Below are positions 28,993-39,429 of a stretch of DNA of 64,000 nt, one piece after another. Numbering within the stretch: the first letter of the stretch is position 1; every line of letters starts with the position of its first letter. This stretch comes from Superficieibacter electus. Lineage in GTDB: Bacteria; Pseudomonadota; Gammaproteobacteria; Enterobacterales; Enterobacteriaceae. The position numbers were made by a program, and so were the translations under genes. Location of the stretch: contig NZ_PQGD01000001.1 in assembly GCF_002915575.1 (NCBI RefSeq), positions 310,001 through 374,000 on the forward strand, read 5' to 3'. A model generated the notes under the pieces. The model had not been told where the DNA came from, searched no databases, and saw only the letters and a program-made list of their open reading frames with translations.

Positions 28993-29101
28993 ACACAATC
29001 GTAATGAGACAGGTAAAGGGAATGGCGCTGCGGGAAGGCTTTCTTCATCGCGCAGTGCTGATATACTCAAACGACTTGCCAAATAAGGAGTAAAAGTGCC
29101 A

Positions 29102-29830
29102 ATGAATGCCGAAAAAACCCCGGTGGCCCCGAATGTTGACCATCAGGAGATTGCTAAATTTGAAGCGGTGGCGTCACGCTGGTGGGATCTGGAAGGCGAG
29201 TTTAAACCTCTGCACCGAATCAACCCGTTGCGTCTGGGTTACATCGCGGAGCGCTCAGGTGGCTTGTTTGGTAAAAAGGTGCTGGACGTCGGCTGCGGCG
29301 GCGGCATTCTCGCTGAAAGTATGGCGCGTGAAGGTGCAAACGTCACCGGGCTGGATATGGGCGCGGAGCCGTTACAGGTAGCCCGTCTGCACGCACTGGA
29401 ATCCGGGATTGAGGTAGACTATGTGCAGGAGACGGTCGAGGAACATGCGGCAAAACATGCGCAGCACTATGATGTGGTCACCTGCATGGAAATGCTTGAG
29501 CACGTACCTGACCCGCAATCCGTGGTGAACGCCTGTGCGCAACTGGTTAAACCCGGCGGGCATGTTTTCTTCTCTACCATTAATCGTAATGGTAAAGCCT
29601 GGCTGATGGCGGTGGTTGGGGCTGAGTATGTTTTGCGCATGGTGCCGAAAGGAACGCACGATGCGAAGAAATTTATTCGCCCTTCCGAACTGCTGGGCTG
29701 GGTGGATCAGACCTCGCTTAAAGAGATCCATATGACCGGTCTGCATTATAATCCGCTGAGCAATACGTTTAAACTCGCCCCTGGCGTTGACGTTAACTAC
29801 ATGTTGCACACCACGGCGAAAAACGACTGA
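29102..29830 (+). CDS. ubiG: Ubiquinone biosynthesis O-methyltransferase UbiG
   Basis: A class I SAM-dependent methyltransferase of 242 residues with motif [14 protein letters not shown] (about 60-72). UbiG carries out both O-methylations in ubiquinone synthesis and associates with the membrane. The start is uncertain between GTG 29096 and ATG 29102: the ribosome site AAGGAG (29085-29090) is 5 bases from GTG and 11 from ATG, but the family convention is MNAEK. It is divergent from gyrA and ends in its own terminator. Confidence 0.96.
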   Translation: MNAEKTPVAPNVDHQEIAKFEAVASRWWDLEGEFKPLHRINPLRLGYIAERSGGLFGKKVLDVGCGGGILAESMAREGANVTGLDMGAEPLQVARLHALESGIEVDYVQETVEEHAAKHAQHYDVVTCMEMLEHVPDPQSVVNACAQLVKPGGHVFFSTINRNGKAWLMAVVGAEYVLRMVPKGTHDAKKFIRPSELLGWVDQTSLKEIHMTGLHYNPLSNTFKLAPGVDVNYMLHTTAKND

Positions 29831-29849
29831 CGTTAGCAAAAAAATTTCT

Positions 29850-29887
29850 AAAGATTGCGCGGTATCAAAAGGCGCAATCTTTTTATT
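29850..29887 (+). terminator. Terminator of ubiG
   Basis: AAAGATTGCGC / GCGCAATCTTT stem, about ten-base loop, followed by TTTATT, 20 bases after ubiG. Confidence 0.88.
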
Positions 29888-30172
29888 CGTTGAAGAAATC
29901 AGCGCTCGATCAAAATATCTATTTTTTTTCCAGATTATTGACATGCCCTCCAGCCCTTATGTGACGTGGATTTTGCCTTTCTTACGCTTTCGCAACCTCA
30001 ATTTAACCTCAAAATCAACTCTTGTGCTCAAAAGAATCCTTACTAGAATACTCACCATATAGCGTTCATTTTATTCATCACCCCCTACATATAGTATTTA
30101 TCCACAGAGTTAGTCACAGCGACGTTTTGTGGATAAGCGGGGGATATTTCTTCACGGACAGGTAAAAAGCAC
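29888..30172 (+). promoter_or_regulatory. nrdA promoter region with two DnaA boxes
   Basis: Perfect consensus DnaA boxes TTATCCACA occur at 30098-30106 (+) and 30128-30136 (-), facing each other, about 40-70 bases before nrdA. In E. coli, DnaA binding at the same pair tunes nrdAB expression to replication. A partial dyad CCCTACATATAGTAT just upstream (about 30083-30097) could be an NrdR box. The rest of the interval is AT-rich and contains no gene. Confidence 0.8.
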
Positions 30173-32458
30173 ATGAATCAGAGTCTGCTGGTGACAAAGC
30201 GTGACGGTCGCACTGAGCGCATCAATCTCGACAAAATCCATCGCGTGCTGGATTGGGCGGCAGATGGGCTGAATAACGTCTCCATTTCGCAGGTAGAACT
30301 GCGCTCGCATATCCAGTTTTATGATGGCATTAAGACTTCCGATATCCATGAGACGATTATCAAAGCCGCAGCGGATTTGATTTCCCGCGATGCGCCGGAT
30401 TATCAATATCTGGCCGCCCGCCTGGCGATTTTCCATCTGCGTAAAAAAGCCTACGGGCAGTTTGAACCGCCTGCACTGCACGACCACGTGACCAGAATGG
30501 TTGAGCTAGGCAAGTACGATACACATCTGCTGGAAGACTACACGGAAGAAGAGTTCAAGCAGATGGACGCGTTTATCGTCCATGATCGGGATATGACCTT
30601 CTCCTACGCTGCCGTTAAGCAACTGGAAGGAAAATACCTGGTGCAGAACCGCGTCAGCGGTGAAATCTACGAAAGCGCGCAGTTCCTGTATATTCTGGTT
30701 GCCGCATGCCTGTTCTCTAACTATCCGCGCGAAACCCGTCTCGATTACGTGAAGCGTTTTTATGATGCGGTATCGACGTTCAAAATTTCTCTGCCGACGC
30801 CGATTATGTCCGGCGTGCGCACTCCGACCCGTCAGTTCAGTTCCTGCGTACTGATTGAGTGTGGTGACAGCCTCGACTCCATTAACGCCACTTCCAGCGC
30901 GATTGTGAAATACGTTTCTCAGCGTGCCGGTATCGGTATCAACGCCGGCCGCATTCGTGCGCTGGGCAGCCCGATCCGCGGCGGTGAAGCGTTCCACACC
31001 GGCTGTATTCCGTTCTACAAACACTTCCAGACGGCGGTCAAATCCTGCTCGCAAGGCGGCGTGCGCGGCGGAGCCGCAACGCTGTTCTACCCGATGTGGC
31101 ATCTGGAAGTGGAAAGCCTGCTGGTGCTGAAAAACAACCGTGGCGTTGAAGGCAACCGCGTGCGCCACATGGACTACGGCGTGCAGATCAATAAACTGAT
31201 GTATACCCGTCTGCTCAAAGGCGGCGACATCACGCTGTTCAGCCCGTCTGACGTTCCCGGCCTGTACGACGCCTTCTTCGCCGATCAGGATGAATTTGAA
31301 CGTCTGTACACCCAATATGAACAAGATGACAGCATCCGTAAACAGCGCATCAAAGCGGTTGAGCTGTTCTCGCTGATGATGCAGGAGCGTGCCTCTACCG
31401 GTCGTATCTACATTCAGAACGTTGACCACTGCAATACTCACAGTCCGTTTGATCCGCAGGTTGCGCCGGTTCGTCAATCGAACCTGTGCCTGGAAATCGC
31501 GCTGCCGACCAAACCGCTGCTCGATGTTAATGACGAAAACGGTGAAATTGCGCTGTGTACGCTGTCCGCCTTTAACCTCGGGGTGATTAAAAACCTCGAC
31601 GAACTCGAAGATCTGGCGGTGCTGGCCGTTCGCGCACTGGACGCCCTGCTCGACTATCAGGACTACCCGATTCCGGCGGCCAAACGCGGTGCGATGGGTC
31701 GTCGTACGCTGGGTATCGGCGTGATTAACTTCGCCTACTGGCTGGCGAAAAACGGTAAACGTTACTCTGATGGCAGCGCCAACAATCTGACCCACCAGAC
31801 TTTCGAAGCCATTCAGTACTATTTGTTGAAAGCGTCGAACGAGCTGGCGAAAGAACAAGGTGCCTGCCCGTGGTTTAATGAAACCACCTATGCGCAGGGG
31901 ATTCTGCCGATCGACACCTATAAGAAAGATCTCGACGGGATCACCAGCGAGCCGCTGCATTATGACTGGGAAGCACTGCGTGAATCCGTGAAAACCCACG
32001 GCCTGCGCAATTCCACGCTCTCTGCGCTGATGCCGTCTGAGACCTCCTCGCAGATTTCAAACGCCACCAATGGGATTGAGCCACCGCGCGGCCATGTCAG
32101 CATTAAAGCATCGAAGGACGGTATTCTGCGCCAGGTCGTGCCGGATTATGAGCACCTGAAAAACAATTACGAACTGCTGTGGGAAATGCCAAACAACGAC
32201 GGCTACCTGCAGCTGGTGGGAATTATGCAGAAGTTTATCGACCAGTCGATCTCAGCCAACACCAACTATGACCCGACGCGTTTCCCGTCCGGAAAAGTGC
32301 CGATGCAGCAGTTGTTGAAAGACCTGCTTACCGCCTACAAATTTGGCGTGAAAACCCTGTACTATCAGAACACCCGCGATGGCGCGGAAGATGCCCAGGA
32401 TGACCTGGCACCGTCTATTCAGGATGATGGCTGCGAAAGCGGCGCATGTAAGATCTGA
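30173..32458 (+). CDS. nrdA: Class Ia ribonucleoside-diphosphate reductase, alpha subunit
   Basis: A 761-residue protein of the exact E. coli NrdA length. It begins with an ATP-cone allosteric domain (about 5-95). Active-site residues are visible: Cys in FSSCVLIECGD, the radical Cys and Glu in NLCLEIALPT, and the partner Cys in ALCTLSAFNLG. The C-terminal redox pair is Cys-754/Cys-759 in CESGACKI. The enzyme reduces ribonucleoside diphosphates using the NrdB tyrosyl radical. First gene of nrdA-nrdB-yfaE, with DnaA boxes upstream. Confidence 0.99.
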   Translation: MNQSLLVTKRDGRTERINLDKIHRVLDWAADGLNNVSISQVELRSHIQFYDGIKTSDIHETIIKAAADLISRDAPDYQYLAARLAIFHLRKKAYGQFEPPALHDHVTRMVELGKYDTHLLEDYTEEEFKQMDAFIVHDRDMTFSYAAVKQLEGKYLVQNRVSGEIYESAQFLYILVAACLFSNYPRETRLDYVKRFYDAVSTFKISLPTPIMSGVRTPTRQFSSCVLIECGDSLDSINATSSAIVKYVSQRAGIGINAGRIRALGSPIRGGEAFHTGCIPFYKHFQTAVKSCSQGGVRGGAATLFYPMWHLEVESLLVLKNNRGVEGNRVRHMDYGVQINKLMYTRLLKGGDITLFSPSDVPGLYDAFFADQDEFERLYTQYEQDDSIRKQRIKAVELFSLMMQERASTGRIYIQNVDHCNTHSPFDPQVAPVRQSNLCLEIALPTKPLLDVNDENGEIALCTLSAFNLGVIKNLDELEDLAVLAVRALDALLDYQDYPIPAAKRGAMGRRTLGIGVINFAYWLAKNGKRYSDGSANNLTHQTFEAIQYYLLKASNELAKEQGACPWFNETTYAQGILPIDTYKKDLDGITSEPLHYDWEALRESVKTHGLRNSTLSALMPSETSSQISNATNGIEPPRGHVSIKASKDGILRQVVPDYEHLKNNYELLWEMPNNDGYLQLVGIMQKFIDQSISANTNYDPTRFPSGKVPMQQLLKDLLTAYKFGVKTLYYQNTRDGAEDAQDDLAPSIQDDGCESGACKI

Positions 32459-32465
32459 TGAACGA

Positions 32466-32493
32466 TGCCGGGTAGGCAAAGCGCCACCCGGCA
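32466..32493. repeat. REP-type palindrome between nrdA and nrdB
   Basis: TGCCGGGT-GGC...GCC-ACCCGGCA (28 bases), a single repetitive extragenic palindrome unit. It shares the TGCCGGGT core with the BIMEs at 45574-45779 and 61441-61540. In operons such elements can stabilise upstream mRNA. Confidence 0.85.
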
Positions 32494-32518
32494 TTCATCC
32501 TATAAAGGACTCCAATTC

Positions 32519-33649
32519 ATGGCATACACCACCTTTTCACAGACGAAAAACGACCAGTTGCTGGAACCTATGTTTTTTGGCCAGCCGGTGAACGTGGCAC
32601 GCTACGATCAGCAAAAATATGACATCTTTGAAAAGCTGATTGAAAAGCAACTCTCCTTCTTCTGGCGTCCGGAAGAAGTGGACGTTTCCCGCGACCGCAT
32701 CGACTATCAGGCGCTGCCAGAGCACGAAAAACATATTTTCATCAGCAACCTGAAGTATCAGACGCTGCTGGACTCCATTCAGGGCCGTAGCCCGAACGTG
32801 GCCCTGCTGCCGCTGATTTCAATCCCGGAACTGGAAACCTGGGTCGAGACCTGGGCGTTTTCCGAGACGATTCATTCGCGCTCCTATACCCACATTATTC
32901 GCAACATTGTGAACGATCCGGCGATCGTGTTTGACGATATCGTTACCAACGAGCAGATCCAGAAGCGTGCGGACGGCATTTCCAGCTACTACGATGAATT
33001 AATCGAGATGACCAGCTACTGGCATCTGCTCGGCGTTGGTACGCACCAGGTAAACGGTAAAACGATTACCGTTAACCTGCGCGAGCTGAAGAAAAAACTC
33101 TATCTGTGCCTGATGAGCGTTAACGCGCTCGAAGCCATCCGCTTTTACGTCAGCTTCGCCTGCTCGTTCGCCTTTGCCGAGCGTGAACTGATGGAAGGCA
33201 ACGCCAAGATCATCCGATTGATTGCCCGTGACGAAGCGCTGCATCTGACCGGAACCCAGCATATGCTGAATCTGCTGCGCTCCGGCAACGATGACCCGGA
33301 AATGGCAGAGATTGCCGAAGAGTGTAAGCAGGAATGCTATGACCTGTTTGTGCAGGCGGCATTGCAGGAAAAAGAGTGGGCAGGCTACCTGTTCCGCGAC
33401 GGCTCGATGATCGGCCTGAACAAAGATATTCTGTGCCAGTACATTGAGTACATCACGAATATCCGTATGCAGGCTGTCGGGCTTGATTTGCCGTTCCAGA
33501 CCCGCTCGAACCCGATCCCGTGGATCAACACCTGGCTGGTCTCCGACAACGTGCAGGTCGCGCCGCAGGAAGTGGAAGTCAGTTCTTATCTGGTCGGTCA
33601 GATTGACTCTGAAGTCAATACTGACGATCTGAGCGACTTCCAACTCTGA
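32519..33649 (+). CDS. nrdB: Class Ia ribonucleoside-diphosphate reductase, beta subunit
   Basis: Starting at ATG 32519 ([12 protein letters not shown], ribosome site AAAGGA) gives 376 residues, the E. coli NrdB length. The open frame from 32465 includes the REP and is not used. It has the radical tyrosine in [10 protein letters not shown] and the di-iron carboxylate/histidine ligands, including [13 protein letters not shown]. It houses the diferric-tyrosyl radical cofactor needed by NrdA. It overlaps yfaE by one base (TGATG). Confidence 0.99.
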   Translation: MAYTTFSQTKNDQLLEPMFFGQPVNVARYDQQKYDIFEKLIEKQLSFFWRPEEVDVSRDRIDYQALPEHEKHIFISNLKYQTLLDSIQGRSPNVALLPLISIPELETWVETWAFSETIHSRSYTHIIRNIVNDPAIVFDDIVTNEQIQKRADGISSYYDELIEMTSYWHLLGVGTHQVNGKTITVNLRELKKKLYLCLMSVNALEAIRFYVSFACSFAFAERELMEGNAKIIRLIARDEALHLTGTQHMLNLLRSGNDDPEMAEIAEECKQECYDLFVQAALQEKEWAGYLFRDGSMIGLNKDILCQYIEYITNIRMQAVGLDLPFQTRSNPIPWINTWLVSDNVQVAPQEVEVSSYLVGQIDSEVNTDDLSDFQL

Positions 33650-33903
33650 TGAGCCGGGTTACACTGCGCATCACTGGCACACATCTGCTGTGCCAGGATG
33701 AACATCCGTCGCTGCTGGCCGCGCTGGAATTTCATCAGGTGACGGTGGAGTATCAGTGCCGTGAGGGCTACTGCGGTTCCTGCCGCACCCGGCTGGTGGC
33801 GGGACAGGTAGAATGGCTGACCCAGCCGTTGGCATTTATCCAGCCCGGCGAAATTTTGCCCTGCTGTTGCAGGGCAAAAGGTGATATTGAACTGGAAATG
33901 TAA
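33649..33903 (+). CDS. yfaE: 2Fe-2S ferredoxin-like protein YfaE
   Basis: This 84-residue protein has plant-type ferredoxin cysteines (CREGYCGSC then CCC near the C-terminus). YfaE maintains or repairs the diferric-tyrosyl cofactor of NrdB. Its start overlaps the nrdB stop in TGATG, showing translational coupling in the nrdAB-yfaE operon. It converges on the MFS gene with three bases between the stops. Confidence 0.96.
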   Translation: MSRVTLRITGTHLLCQDEHPSLLAALEFHQVTVEYQCREGYCGSCRTRLVAGQVEWLTQPLAFIQPGEILPCCCRAKGDIELEM

Positions 33904-33906
33904 CCG

Positions 33907-35097
33907 TTAATGCAATTCGTGTGTGGAAACCAGTTTGACGTTTCCACGCCTTTTCATCTGTACAATATAGAGTGCGCCGGCAAGCATAACCACCACCGCG
34001 CCCATCAGATAAATAGCCCGGTATCCTGCGCCTTCCACCATCAGGCCCATAATGAAAGCCCCAATGGCCATGCCTGCATCCATCGCATTAAAAAACAGTG
34101 AGTTTGCCACGCCAATTTTATGCGGTTCAACTGAGCTGATAATCTGGGTCTGAAAAACCGGCGTCACTGACCCATAACCGATGCCTATCAGCGCACCGGA
34201 AAGGATCATCATCACGCTGCCATGAGTATAACCAAGCACCACCAGTCCAATGGTAAAGGCCAACAGGCAGGGATATACCACGTACTTTGGCCCCTTTTTG
34301 TCGCAGATATTCCCCGTAAAGGTTCGACATATCATCAGGAACACCGCGTAGCACAGCAGGAAATTACTGGCCGCCGCCATCAAATCCAGCTCACGAGCAT
34401 AAAGTGAAAGAAAAGCAGATACGCCGGCATAAGCAAAAGTCATAAAGAATGTGACGACGGCGAAAGGCATCGCACCACGGTCAAACATGGCAGCGAAGCC
34501 CAGTTTTGGCGCAGAGCCATCAGCATGGCGGATCACCGGTGGCACCGCAACAATAAAGGACAGCAGGATGCCCACCAACGCGACGGCGGTGCACAGCCAG
34601 AACGCCGGAATATAAAGCGCATGTCGCGCCATATTAAGACCGACCCATGGCCCTACCACCATTGCCAGTCCCATTGCTAATGAGAAAAAACTGATGCCCT
34701 CTCCACGTCGGGAGGCCGGTATCAGCCGCGCTGAAATCGTCCCCTTCACTGTCGTAATCACCCCGAAGGCGACACCATGCAGTACGCGAACCAGCAGCAG
34801 TACTTCAATAGAATGACAGAAAGGATACAGCGCGGTGATAATCAAATAGGCCAGAGAAGAAAGCACCAGAACCGTTTTGTTCGAATATTTACCGACCCAC
34901 TGCCCGGCAAACGGGCGAATAACGATCGCCGCTCCCAGAAAGAATGTGACTAATAAACCGGCTTTATCTGCCGTGGCGTGCAGATTATCCGCAATATATA
35001 TAGGAAGTAGTGTAAGCAGTACATAAAAGACAAAAAATATAATAAAGCTGATAATAGTTATGGCCCAAAAATCTTTTGTCCAGAGCTTTTCTTTCAT
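33907..35097 (-). CDS. MFS transporter of unknown substrate
   Basis: A 396-residue protein with twelve predicted helices. It has a motif-A-like stretch after helix 2 (GQWVGKYSNKT) and the antiporter-like pattern RVLHGVAFG in the fourth helix. It has the general look of drug or sugar efflux permeases, but the substrate cannot be read from sequence. It is divergent from a LysR regulator with 184 AT-rich bases between them, a classic regulator-target layout. In E. coli this slot, between yfaE and glpT, holds inaA, yfaH and glpQ, none of which is seen here. Confidence 0.85.
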   Translation of the reverse strand: MKEKLWTKDFWAITIISFIIFFVFYVLLTLLPIYIADNLHATADKAGLLVTFFLGAAIVIRPFAGQWVGKYSNKTVLVLSSLAYLIITALYPFCHSIEVLLLVRVLHGVAFGVITTVKGTISARLIPASRRGEGISFFSLAMGLAMVVGPWVGLNMARHALYIPAFWLCTAVALVGILLSFIVAVPPVIRHADGSAPKLGFAAMFDRGAMPFAVVTFFMTFAYAGVSAFLSLYARELDLMAAASNFLLCYAVFLMICRTFTGNICDKKGPKYVVYPCLLAFTIGLVVLGYTHGSVMMILSGALIGIGYGSVTPVFQTQIISSVEPHKIGVANSLFFNAMDAGMAIGAFIMGLMVEGAGYRAIYLMGAVVVMLAGALYIVQMKRRGNVKLVSTHELH

Positions 35098-35281
35098 AGA
35101 AACTAAACCTGTTCAGACGGCGCGCAGGTTTGTAGTGCTCGCTTAAGCATTCACTACAATATATTCACAATACTTATAAATACCGGGCGTCATTTTGTGA
35201 GTTAATCGACAGAAAAAGTATAAGTTTACGAGCATGATTAGTAAAATTAATCGTTTTAATGATATTAATTAGAAAAGACTT
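35098..35281. promoter_or_regulatory. Divergent LysR/MFS control region
   Basis: An AT-rich 184-base gap between two divergent starts. ATTAAT occurs twice (35246-35251 and 35264-35269) around GTTTTAAT, close before the LysR start. This is a candidate autoregulatory operator; LysR regulators normally bind dyads of T-N11-A type. Prediction only. Confidence 0.4.
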
Positions 35282-36151
35282 ATGACTATTATTCAAATGA
35301 ATGCTCTGCTGGCCGTACTGGCATACGGTGGTTTTACGGAAGCGGGTAAGCGCCTTTATATGAGCCAGTCCGCGGTCAGTCAGGCTATTTCATCTATTGA
35401 AGAAGAACTCGGTATCAAAATTCTGATTCGTGAGCGGCGCAAAGCATTACAGCTTACGGCTGCCGGAGAACGGATTGTGACCCACATACGCGCCATCATG
35501 CACGAGGTGAACGCTATACGTGAGATTGCCGAGCAGGAGAAAAATACCCCCACGCGCCAAATCCGTATCGGCTGCTTTCCCAGCGTCTGCGCCTGTATTT
35601 TACCGCGTGTTGTACGCTACTTCGAAACACATTATCCGCATATTAAAATTATTCCGTATGAAGCGAATAGTGCAGAAATAATAGATTCTTTGCAAAAAGA
35701 AAATATTGACGCAGGCTTTGTGCATATTCCTGTCAAGGGGATGTATTCTGTGCCGGTCTATACCGACAAATTTTGCGTGGTCGTCCCCGACCATCACCCT
35801 TTTGCACAGCGTGAATATGTTACGCTTGAAGCGTTATTCAACGAACCGCTGATTATTAGCAAAGGGCGCTATGAATTAAGCATTATGAGCCTTTTTAAAG
35901 AAAGGAATATCACGCCGGTGATTAAATATGAATTTAACCATCCGGCGACAGCAATCAGTTTTATTCGCCAGGGATTGGGTATTGCTCTGCTGCCTGAACT
36001 GACGCTGAAAAGCGTGGAGCACAACCTGTGTTCTGTCGCGCTGGAACCCACCTTTTACCGTACGATTTCACTGGTCTGTAAAGAAGAACCGATCGGCGGG
36101 AGCCCGCTTGCCTTGCTCAATACCTGTCTGCAACAGGCAGCCATGGCGTGA
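35282..36151 (+). CDS. LysR-family transcriptional regulator
   Basis: A 289-residue protein with an N-terminal winged helix-turn-helix (about 1-60; GGFTEAGKRLYMSQSAVSQAISSIEEELG) and a LysR substrate-binding domain (about 88-285). It probably controls the divergent MFS transporter. The effector is unknown. Its coding sequence is somewhat richer in A/T than glpT or nrdB around it, which hints at later acquisition of the pair. Confidence 0.9.
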   Translation: MTIIQMNALLAVLAYGGFTEAGKRLYMSQSAVSQAISSIEEELGIKILIRERRKALQLTAAGERIVTHIRAIMHEVNAIREIAEQEKNTPTRQIRIGCFPSVCACILPRVVRYFETHYPHIKIIPYEANSAEIIDSLQKENIDAGFVHIPVKGMYSVPVYTDKFCVVVPDHHPFAQREYVTLEALFNEPLIISKGRYELSIMSLFKERNITPVIKYEFNHPATAISFIRQGLGIALLPELTLKSVEHNLCSVALEPTFYRTISLVCKEEPIGGSPLALLNTCLQQAAMA

Positions 36152-36154
36152 AAT

Positions 36155-36180
36155 AGCCGGGCGGCGCCGGCCGCCCGGCT
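36155..36180. terminator. Bidirectional terminator between lysR-type gene and glpT
   Basis: A perfect AGCCGGGCGGC / GCCGCCCGGCT stem with a GCCG loop in the 33-base gap between the converging stops. It is very stable, with only short T/A runs. Confidence 0.7.
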
Positions 36181-36184
36181 ACAT

Positions 36185-37537
36185 TTAACGTCGTTTGTGC
36201 TGACGTTCAGCGTGGTGACGTTTCTCGCCGATCATCACCACAATCAACAGCAATACTGCCAGTACACTACCGCCGATCATCACGATAAATCCGCCGTCCC
36301 AGCCAAAGAAATCAACGGTATAACCCACAATTGCACTGGCCGCTACCGAGCCGCCAAGATACCCAAACAGGCCGGTAAAACCGGCTGCCGTGCCAGCAGC
36401 TTTTTTCGGGGCCAGTTCCAGCGCATGCAGGCCAATCAACATGACCGGGCCGTAAATCAGAAAGCCGATGGTGATCATACAGATAATATCGATTGTCGGA
36501 TTTCCCGGCGGGTTCAGCCAGTAAACTACCGTGGCGATAGTCACCAGGGTCATAAAAAAGACGCCGGTCGCGCCCCGGTTGCCGCGAAAGACCTTATCCG
36601 ACATCCAGCCGCACAGCAACGTACCGGGTATTCCGGCATACTCATAAAGGAAGTAGGCCCAGGACGATTTATCCAGCGCAAAATGCTTCACTTCTTTCAG
36701 GTAGGTTGGCGACCAGTCAAGAATGCCGTAGCGCAGCAAATAGACAAAAACGTTCGCAATGGCGATATACCACAACAGTTTGTTGGGCAATACGTACTGC
36801 ATAAAGATTTGCTTCGCCGTCAGTTCCTCTTCTGCTTTCTCGTTATAATCATCCGGGTAGTCGTTTTTATACTCTTCTATAGGCGGTAAGCCGCAGGATT
36901 GCGGAGTATCGCGCATCAGCGCAAAGGCAACTACCGCTACCATAATCGCGGCGAATGCTGGCATATAGAGCGCCGCTTTCCAGTCGTTAAACCACGCCAT
37001 GCCCAGTAAGAACAGCAGCGGAGGAATACCGCCACCCACGTTATGCGCGCAGTTCCAGACGGAGACAATACTGCCGCGCTCTTTTTGTGACCACCAGTGG
37101 ACCATCGTGCGTCCACACGGCGGCCATCCCATCCCCTGAAACCAGCCGCAGAGGAACAGCAGCACAAACATGACAGCAATACTGGAGGTAGCCCAGGGCA
37201 CAAACCCCATAAACAGCATCACGGCGGCGGCAAGAATTAACCCTGCCGGAAGAAAAACACGCGGATTCGATCGGTCGGAGACCGACCCCATAATAAATTT
37301 AGAAAAACCATAGGCAATTGAGATCCCCGAGAGAGCGAAACCCAGATCGCCCCGCGAAAACCCCTGCTCAACCAGGTAGGGCATCGCGAGGGCAAAATTT
37401 TTACGCACCAGATAATAGGCGGCGTAACCAAAGAAGATCCCCAAAAATATCTGCCAGCGTAGCCGACGATACGTCGGGTCCACTTCCGCAGCTGGCAGGC
37501 GCGCCCGGTGAGGTGCAGGTTTAAAAATACTCAGCAT
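36185..37537 (-). CDS. glpT: Glycerol-3-phosphate:phosphate antiporter GlpT
   Basis: Starting at ATG 37537 ([14 protein letters not shown]) gives 450 residues, close to E. coli GlpT (452). It is an organophosphate:phosphate antiporter with twelve helices. The family motif region [13 protein letters not shown], the substrate-binding arginine areas and the LGGSVAASA segment are intact. It imports glycerol-3-phosphate and also fosfomycin. It is divergent from glpABC across a shared regulatory region. The usual partner glpQ is not downstream; an MFS/LysR pair is there instead. Confidence 0.97.
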   Translation of the reverse strand: MLSIFKPAPHRARLPAAEVDPTYRRLRWQIFLGIFFGYAAYYLVRKNFALAMPYLVEQGFSRGDLGFALSGISIAYGFSKFIMGSVSDRSNPRVFLPAGLILAAAVMLFMGFVPWATSSIAVMFVLLFLCGWFQGMGWPPCGRTMVHWWSQKERGSIVSVWNCAHNVGGGIPPLLFLLGMAWFNDWKAALYMPAFAAIMVAVVAFALMRDTPQSCGLPPIEEYKNDYPDDYNEKAEEELTAKQIFMQYVLPNKLLWYIAIANVFVYLLRYGILDWSPTYLKEVKHFALDKSSWAYFLYEYAGIPGTLLCGWMSDKVFRGNRGATGVFFMTLVTIATVVYWLNPPGNPTIDIICMITIGFLIYGPVMLIGLHALELAPKKAAGTAAGFTGLFGYLGGSVAASAIVGYTVDFFGWDGGFIVMIGGSVLAVLLLIVVMIGEKRHHAERQHKRR

Positions 37538-37800
37538 AATCGCCTCCGTGGCCATGTCATATTCAGAGGTAAAAGCAGCGCAAGTAAGGTTTCTCCTGGC
37601 TGCATATATTTTCATTACGTAAAAAACGAGGGACTGCTTCGTGAAGTAAAGCATAGATTGTTACATTTTTATGACAAATGTTCAAAAAGGCGCATTAGCT
37701 CACAATTCGCCTTCGTAAAATGCGCGAATGTGCTCGAAATCAAACATTCCTTACGCTTTGTATGGCTAAATGTTAAGAAACGAACAGTCAGGAGAAAGCG
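37538..37800. promoter_or_regulatory. glpT / glpABC divergent control region
   Basis: A 263-base AT-rich gap between divergent glp operons. Several GlpR-like half-sites around ATGTTC / GAACAT occur, for example AATGTTCAAAA near 37678, GAATGTGCTCGAAATCAAAC near 37727, and AAATGTTAAGAAACGAACAG near 37769. In E. coli the interval is controlled by GlpR, CRP, FNR and ArcA. The boxes here are by eye. Confidence 0.6.
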
Positions 37801-39429
37801 ATGAGCGCACAGCGGACGCACGAGAGTGATGTAATTATCATTGGTGGAGGAGCCACCGGTGCGGGTATCGCGCGTGATTGCGCTCTGCGCGGACTGCACG
37901 TCACACTGCTGGAAAGGCATGACATTGCGACGGGTGCAACGGGACGCAACCACGGATTACTTCACAGCGGCGCGCGTTATGCGGTCACCGACAGCGAATC
38001 TGCCCGCGAATGCATTCGCGAAAATCAGATCCTCAAACGTATTGCCCGTCACTGCGTTGAACCCACAGAGGGATTATTCATTACCCTGCCTGAAGACGAC
38101 TTAGCTTATCAGGCGACCTTTGTCAGCGCCTGCGAAGCCGCCGGGATTCATGCTGAGATTATCGATCCGCTGCAGGCCCGGCAGATTGAACCCGCTGCCA
38201 ATCCGCAGTTAACAGGCGCGGTCAGGGTTCCGGATGGCACTATCGATCCCTTCCGCCTGACGGCGGCGAATATGCTGGATGCCCGCGAGCACGGTGCGAC
38301 CATTCTGACTGGATACGAAGTAACCGGCCTTATTCGCGACGGGGCTACGGTGCGCGGCGTCAACGTCATAAACCATTTGACCGGCGAAGCCCACGCGCTT
38401 TACGCACCGGTCGTGGTCAACGCGGCGGGTATCTGGGGCCAGCGTATCGCCGAGTATGCCGACCTGAGTATTCGCATGTTCCCCGCTAAAGGATCGCTGC
38501 TAATACTCGACCATCGGATTAATCAGCATGTGATCAACCGCTGTCGCAAGCCTGCAGACGCCGATATTCTGGTGCCTGGCGACACTATCTCGTTGATCGG
38601 CACCACCTCGCTACATATTAATTACGATGAGATAGACCAGAACCGGGTGACCGCTGCCGAAGTTGATATTTTGCTACGTGAAGGGGAAAAACTGGCTCCC
38701 GTGATGGCCAACACCCGCATTTTACGCGCCTACGCCGGGGTGCGTCCGCTGGTGGCCTGTGATGATGACCCCAGCGGGCGCAACGTCAGCCGGGGAATTG
38801 TCCTGCTCGATCACGCCAGTCGTGACGGGATGGAAGGTTTTATTACCATCACCGGCGGCAAGCTGATGACCTACCGGCTGATGGCAGAATGGGCTACCGA
38901 TGCCGTTTGCCGCAAACTCGGACATCACGCGTCGTGTACGACGGCCAGTGCACCACTCCCCGGATCGCAGGGTTCGGCAAAAGACGCCCTGCAACGCATT
39001 ATTTCCCTTCCTGCTCCGCTGCGTGGTTCAGCGGTATATCGCCACGGCGACCGCACGCCAGGCTGGCTGGGTGAGGGACGATGGCACCGTAGCGTGGTGT
39101 GCGAATGTGAGGCGGTCACTGCCGGAGAAATACAGTATGCAATAGAAAATCTGGCGGTGAATAGTTTGCTCGATCTGCGTCGTCGTACCCGCGTCGGGAT
39201 GGGAACCTGTCAGGGCGAACTTTGCGCCTGCCGCGCGGCGGGCCTGCTCCAGCGTTTTAACGTTACTACTGCAGCGCAGTCGCTTAGTCAGCTTTCCGAC
39301 TTTCTTAACGAACGCTGGAAGGGGGTCCAGCCTATCGCGTGGGGTGATGCGCTGCGGGAAAGTGAATTTACGCGCTGGGTTTATCAGGGACTGTGCGGGC
39401 TTGAGAAGGAGTCAAAGCATGAAGTTTGA
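37801..39429 (+). CDS. glpA: Anaerobic glycerol-3-phosphate dehydrogenase subunit A
   Basis: A 542-residue flavoprotein. The FAD-binding motif [18 protein letters not shown] (about 13-30) opens a DAO-type domain. The C-terminal BFD-like iron-sulfur region has CECEAVT and [10 protein letters not shown]. GlpA/GlpB form the catalytic dimer that oxidises glycerol-3-phosphate to dihydroxyacetone phosphate during anaerobic growth, with electrons going through GlpC to menaquinone. First gene of glpABC; its stop overlaps the glpB start by 11 bases. Confidence 0.98.
   Translation: MSAQRTHESDVIIIGGGATGAGIARDCALRGLHVTLLERHDIATGATGRNHGLLHSGARYAVTDSESARECIRENQILKRIARHCVEPTEGLFITLPEDDLAYQATFVSACEAAGIHAEIIDPLQARQIEPAANPQLTGAVRVPDGTIDPFRLTAANMLDAREHGATILTGYEVTGLIRDGATVRGVNVINHLTGEAHALYAPVVVNAAGIWGQRIAEYADLSIRMFPAKGSLLILDHRINQHVINRCRKPADADILVPGDTISLIGTTSLHINYDEIDQNRVTAAEVDILLREGEKLAPVMANTRILRAYAGVRPLVACDDDPSGRNVSRGIVLLDHASRDGMEGFITITGGKLMTYRLMAEWATDAVCRKLGHHASCTTASAPLPGSQGSAKDALQRIISLPAPLRGSAVYRHGDRTPGWLGEGRWHRSVVCECEAVTAGEIQYAIENLAVNSLLDLRRRTRVGMGTCQGELCACRAAGLLQRFNVTTAAQSLSQLSDFLNERWKGVQPIAWGDALRESEFTRWVYQGLCGLEKESKHEV

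Noticed and set aside
30506-31999. A 497-codon open frame opposite nrdA
   Set aside because: It is an antisense shadow of the highly conserved nrdA, with low-complexity Gln/His/Arg composition, no ribosome site and no recognisable domain.
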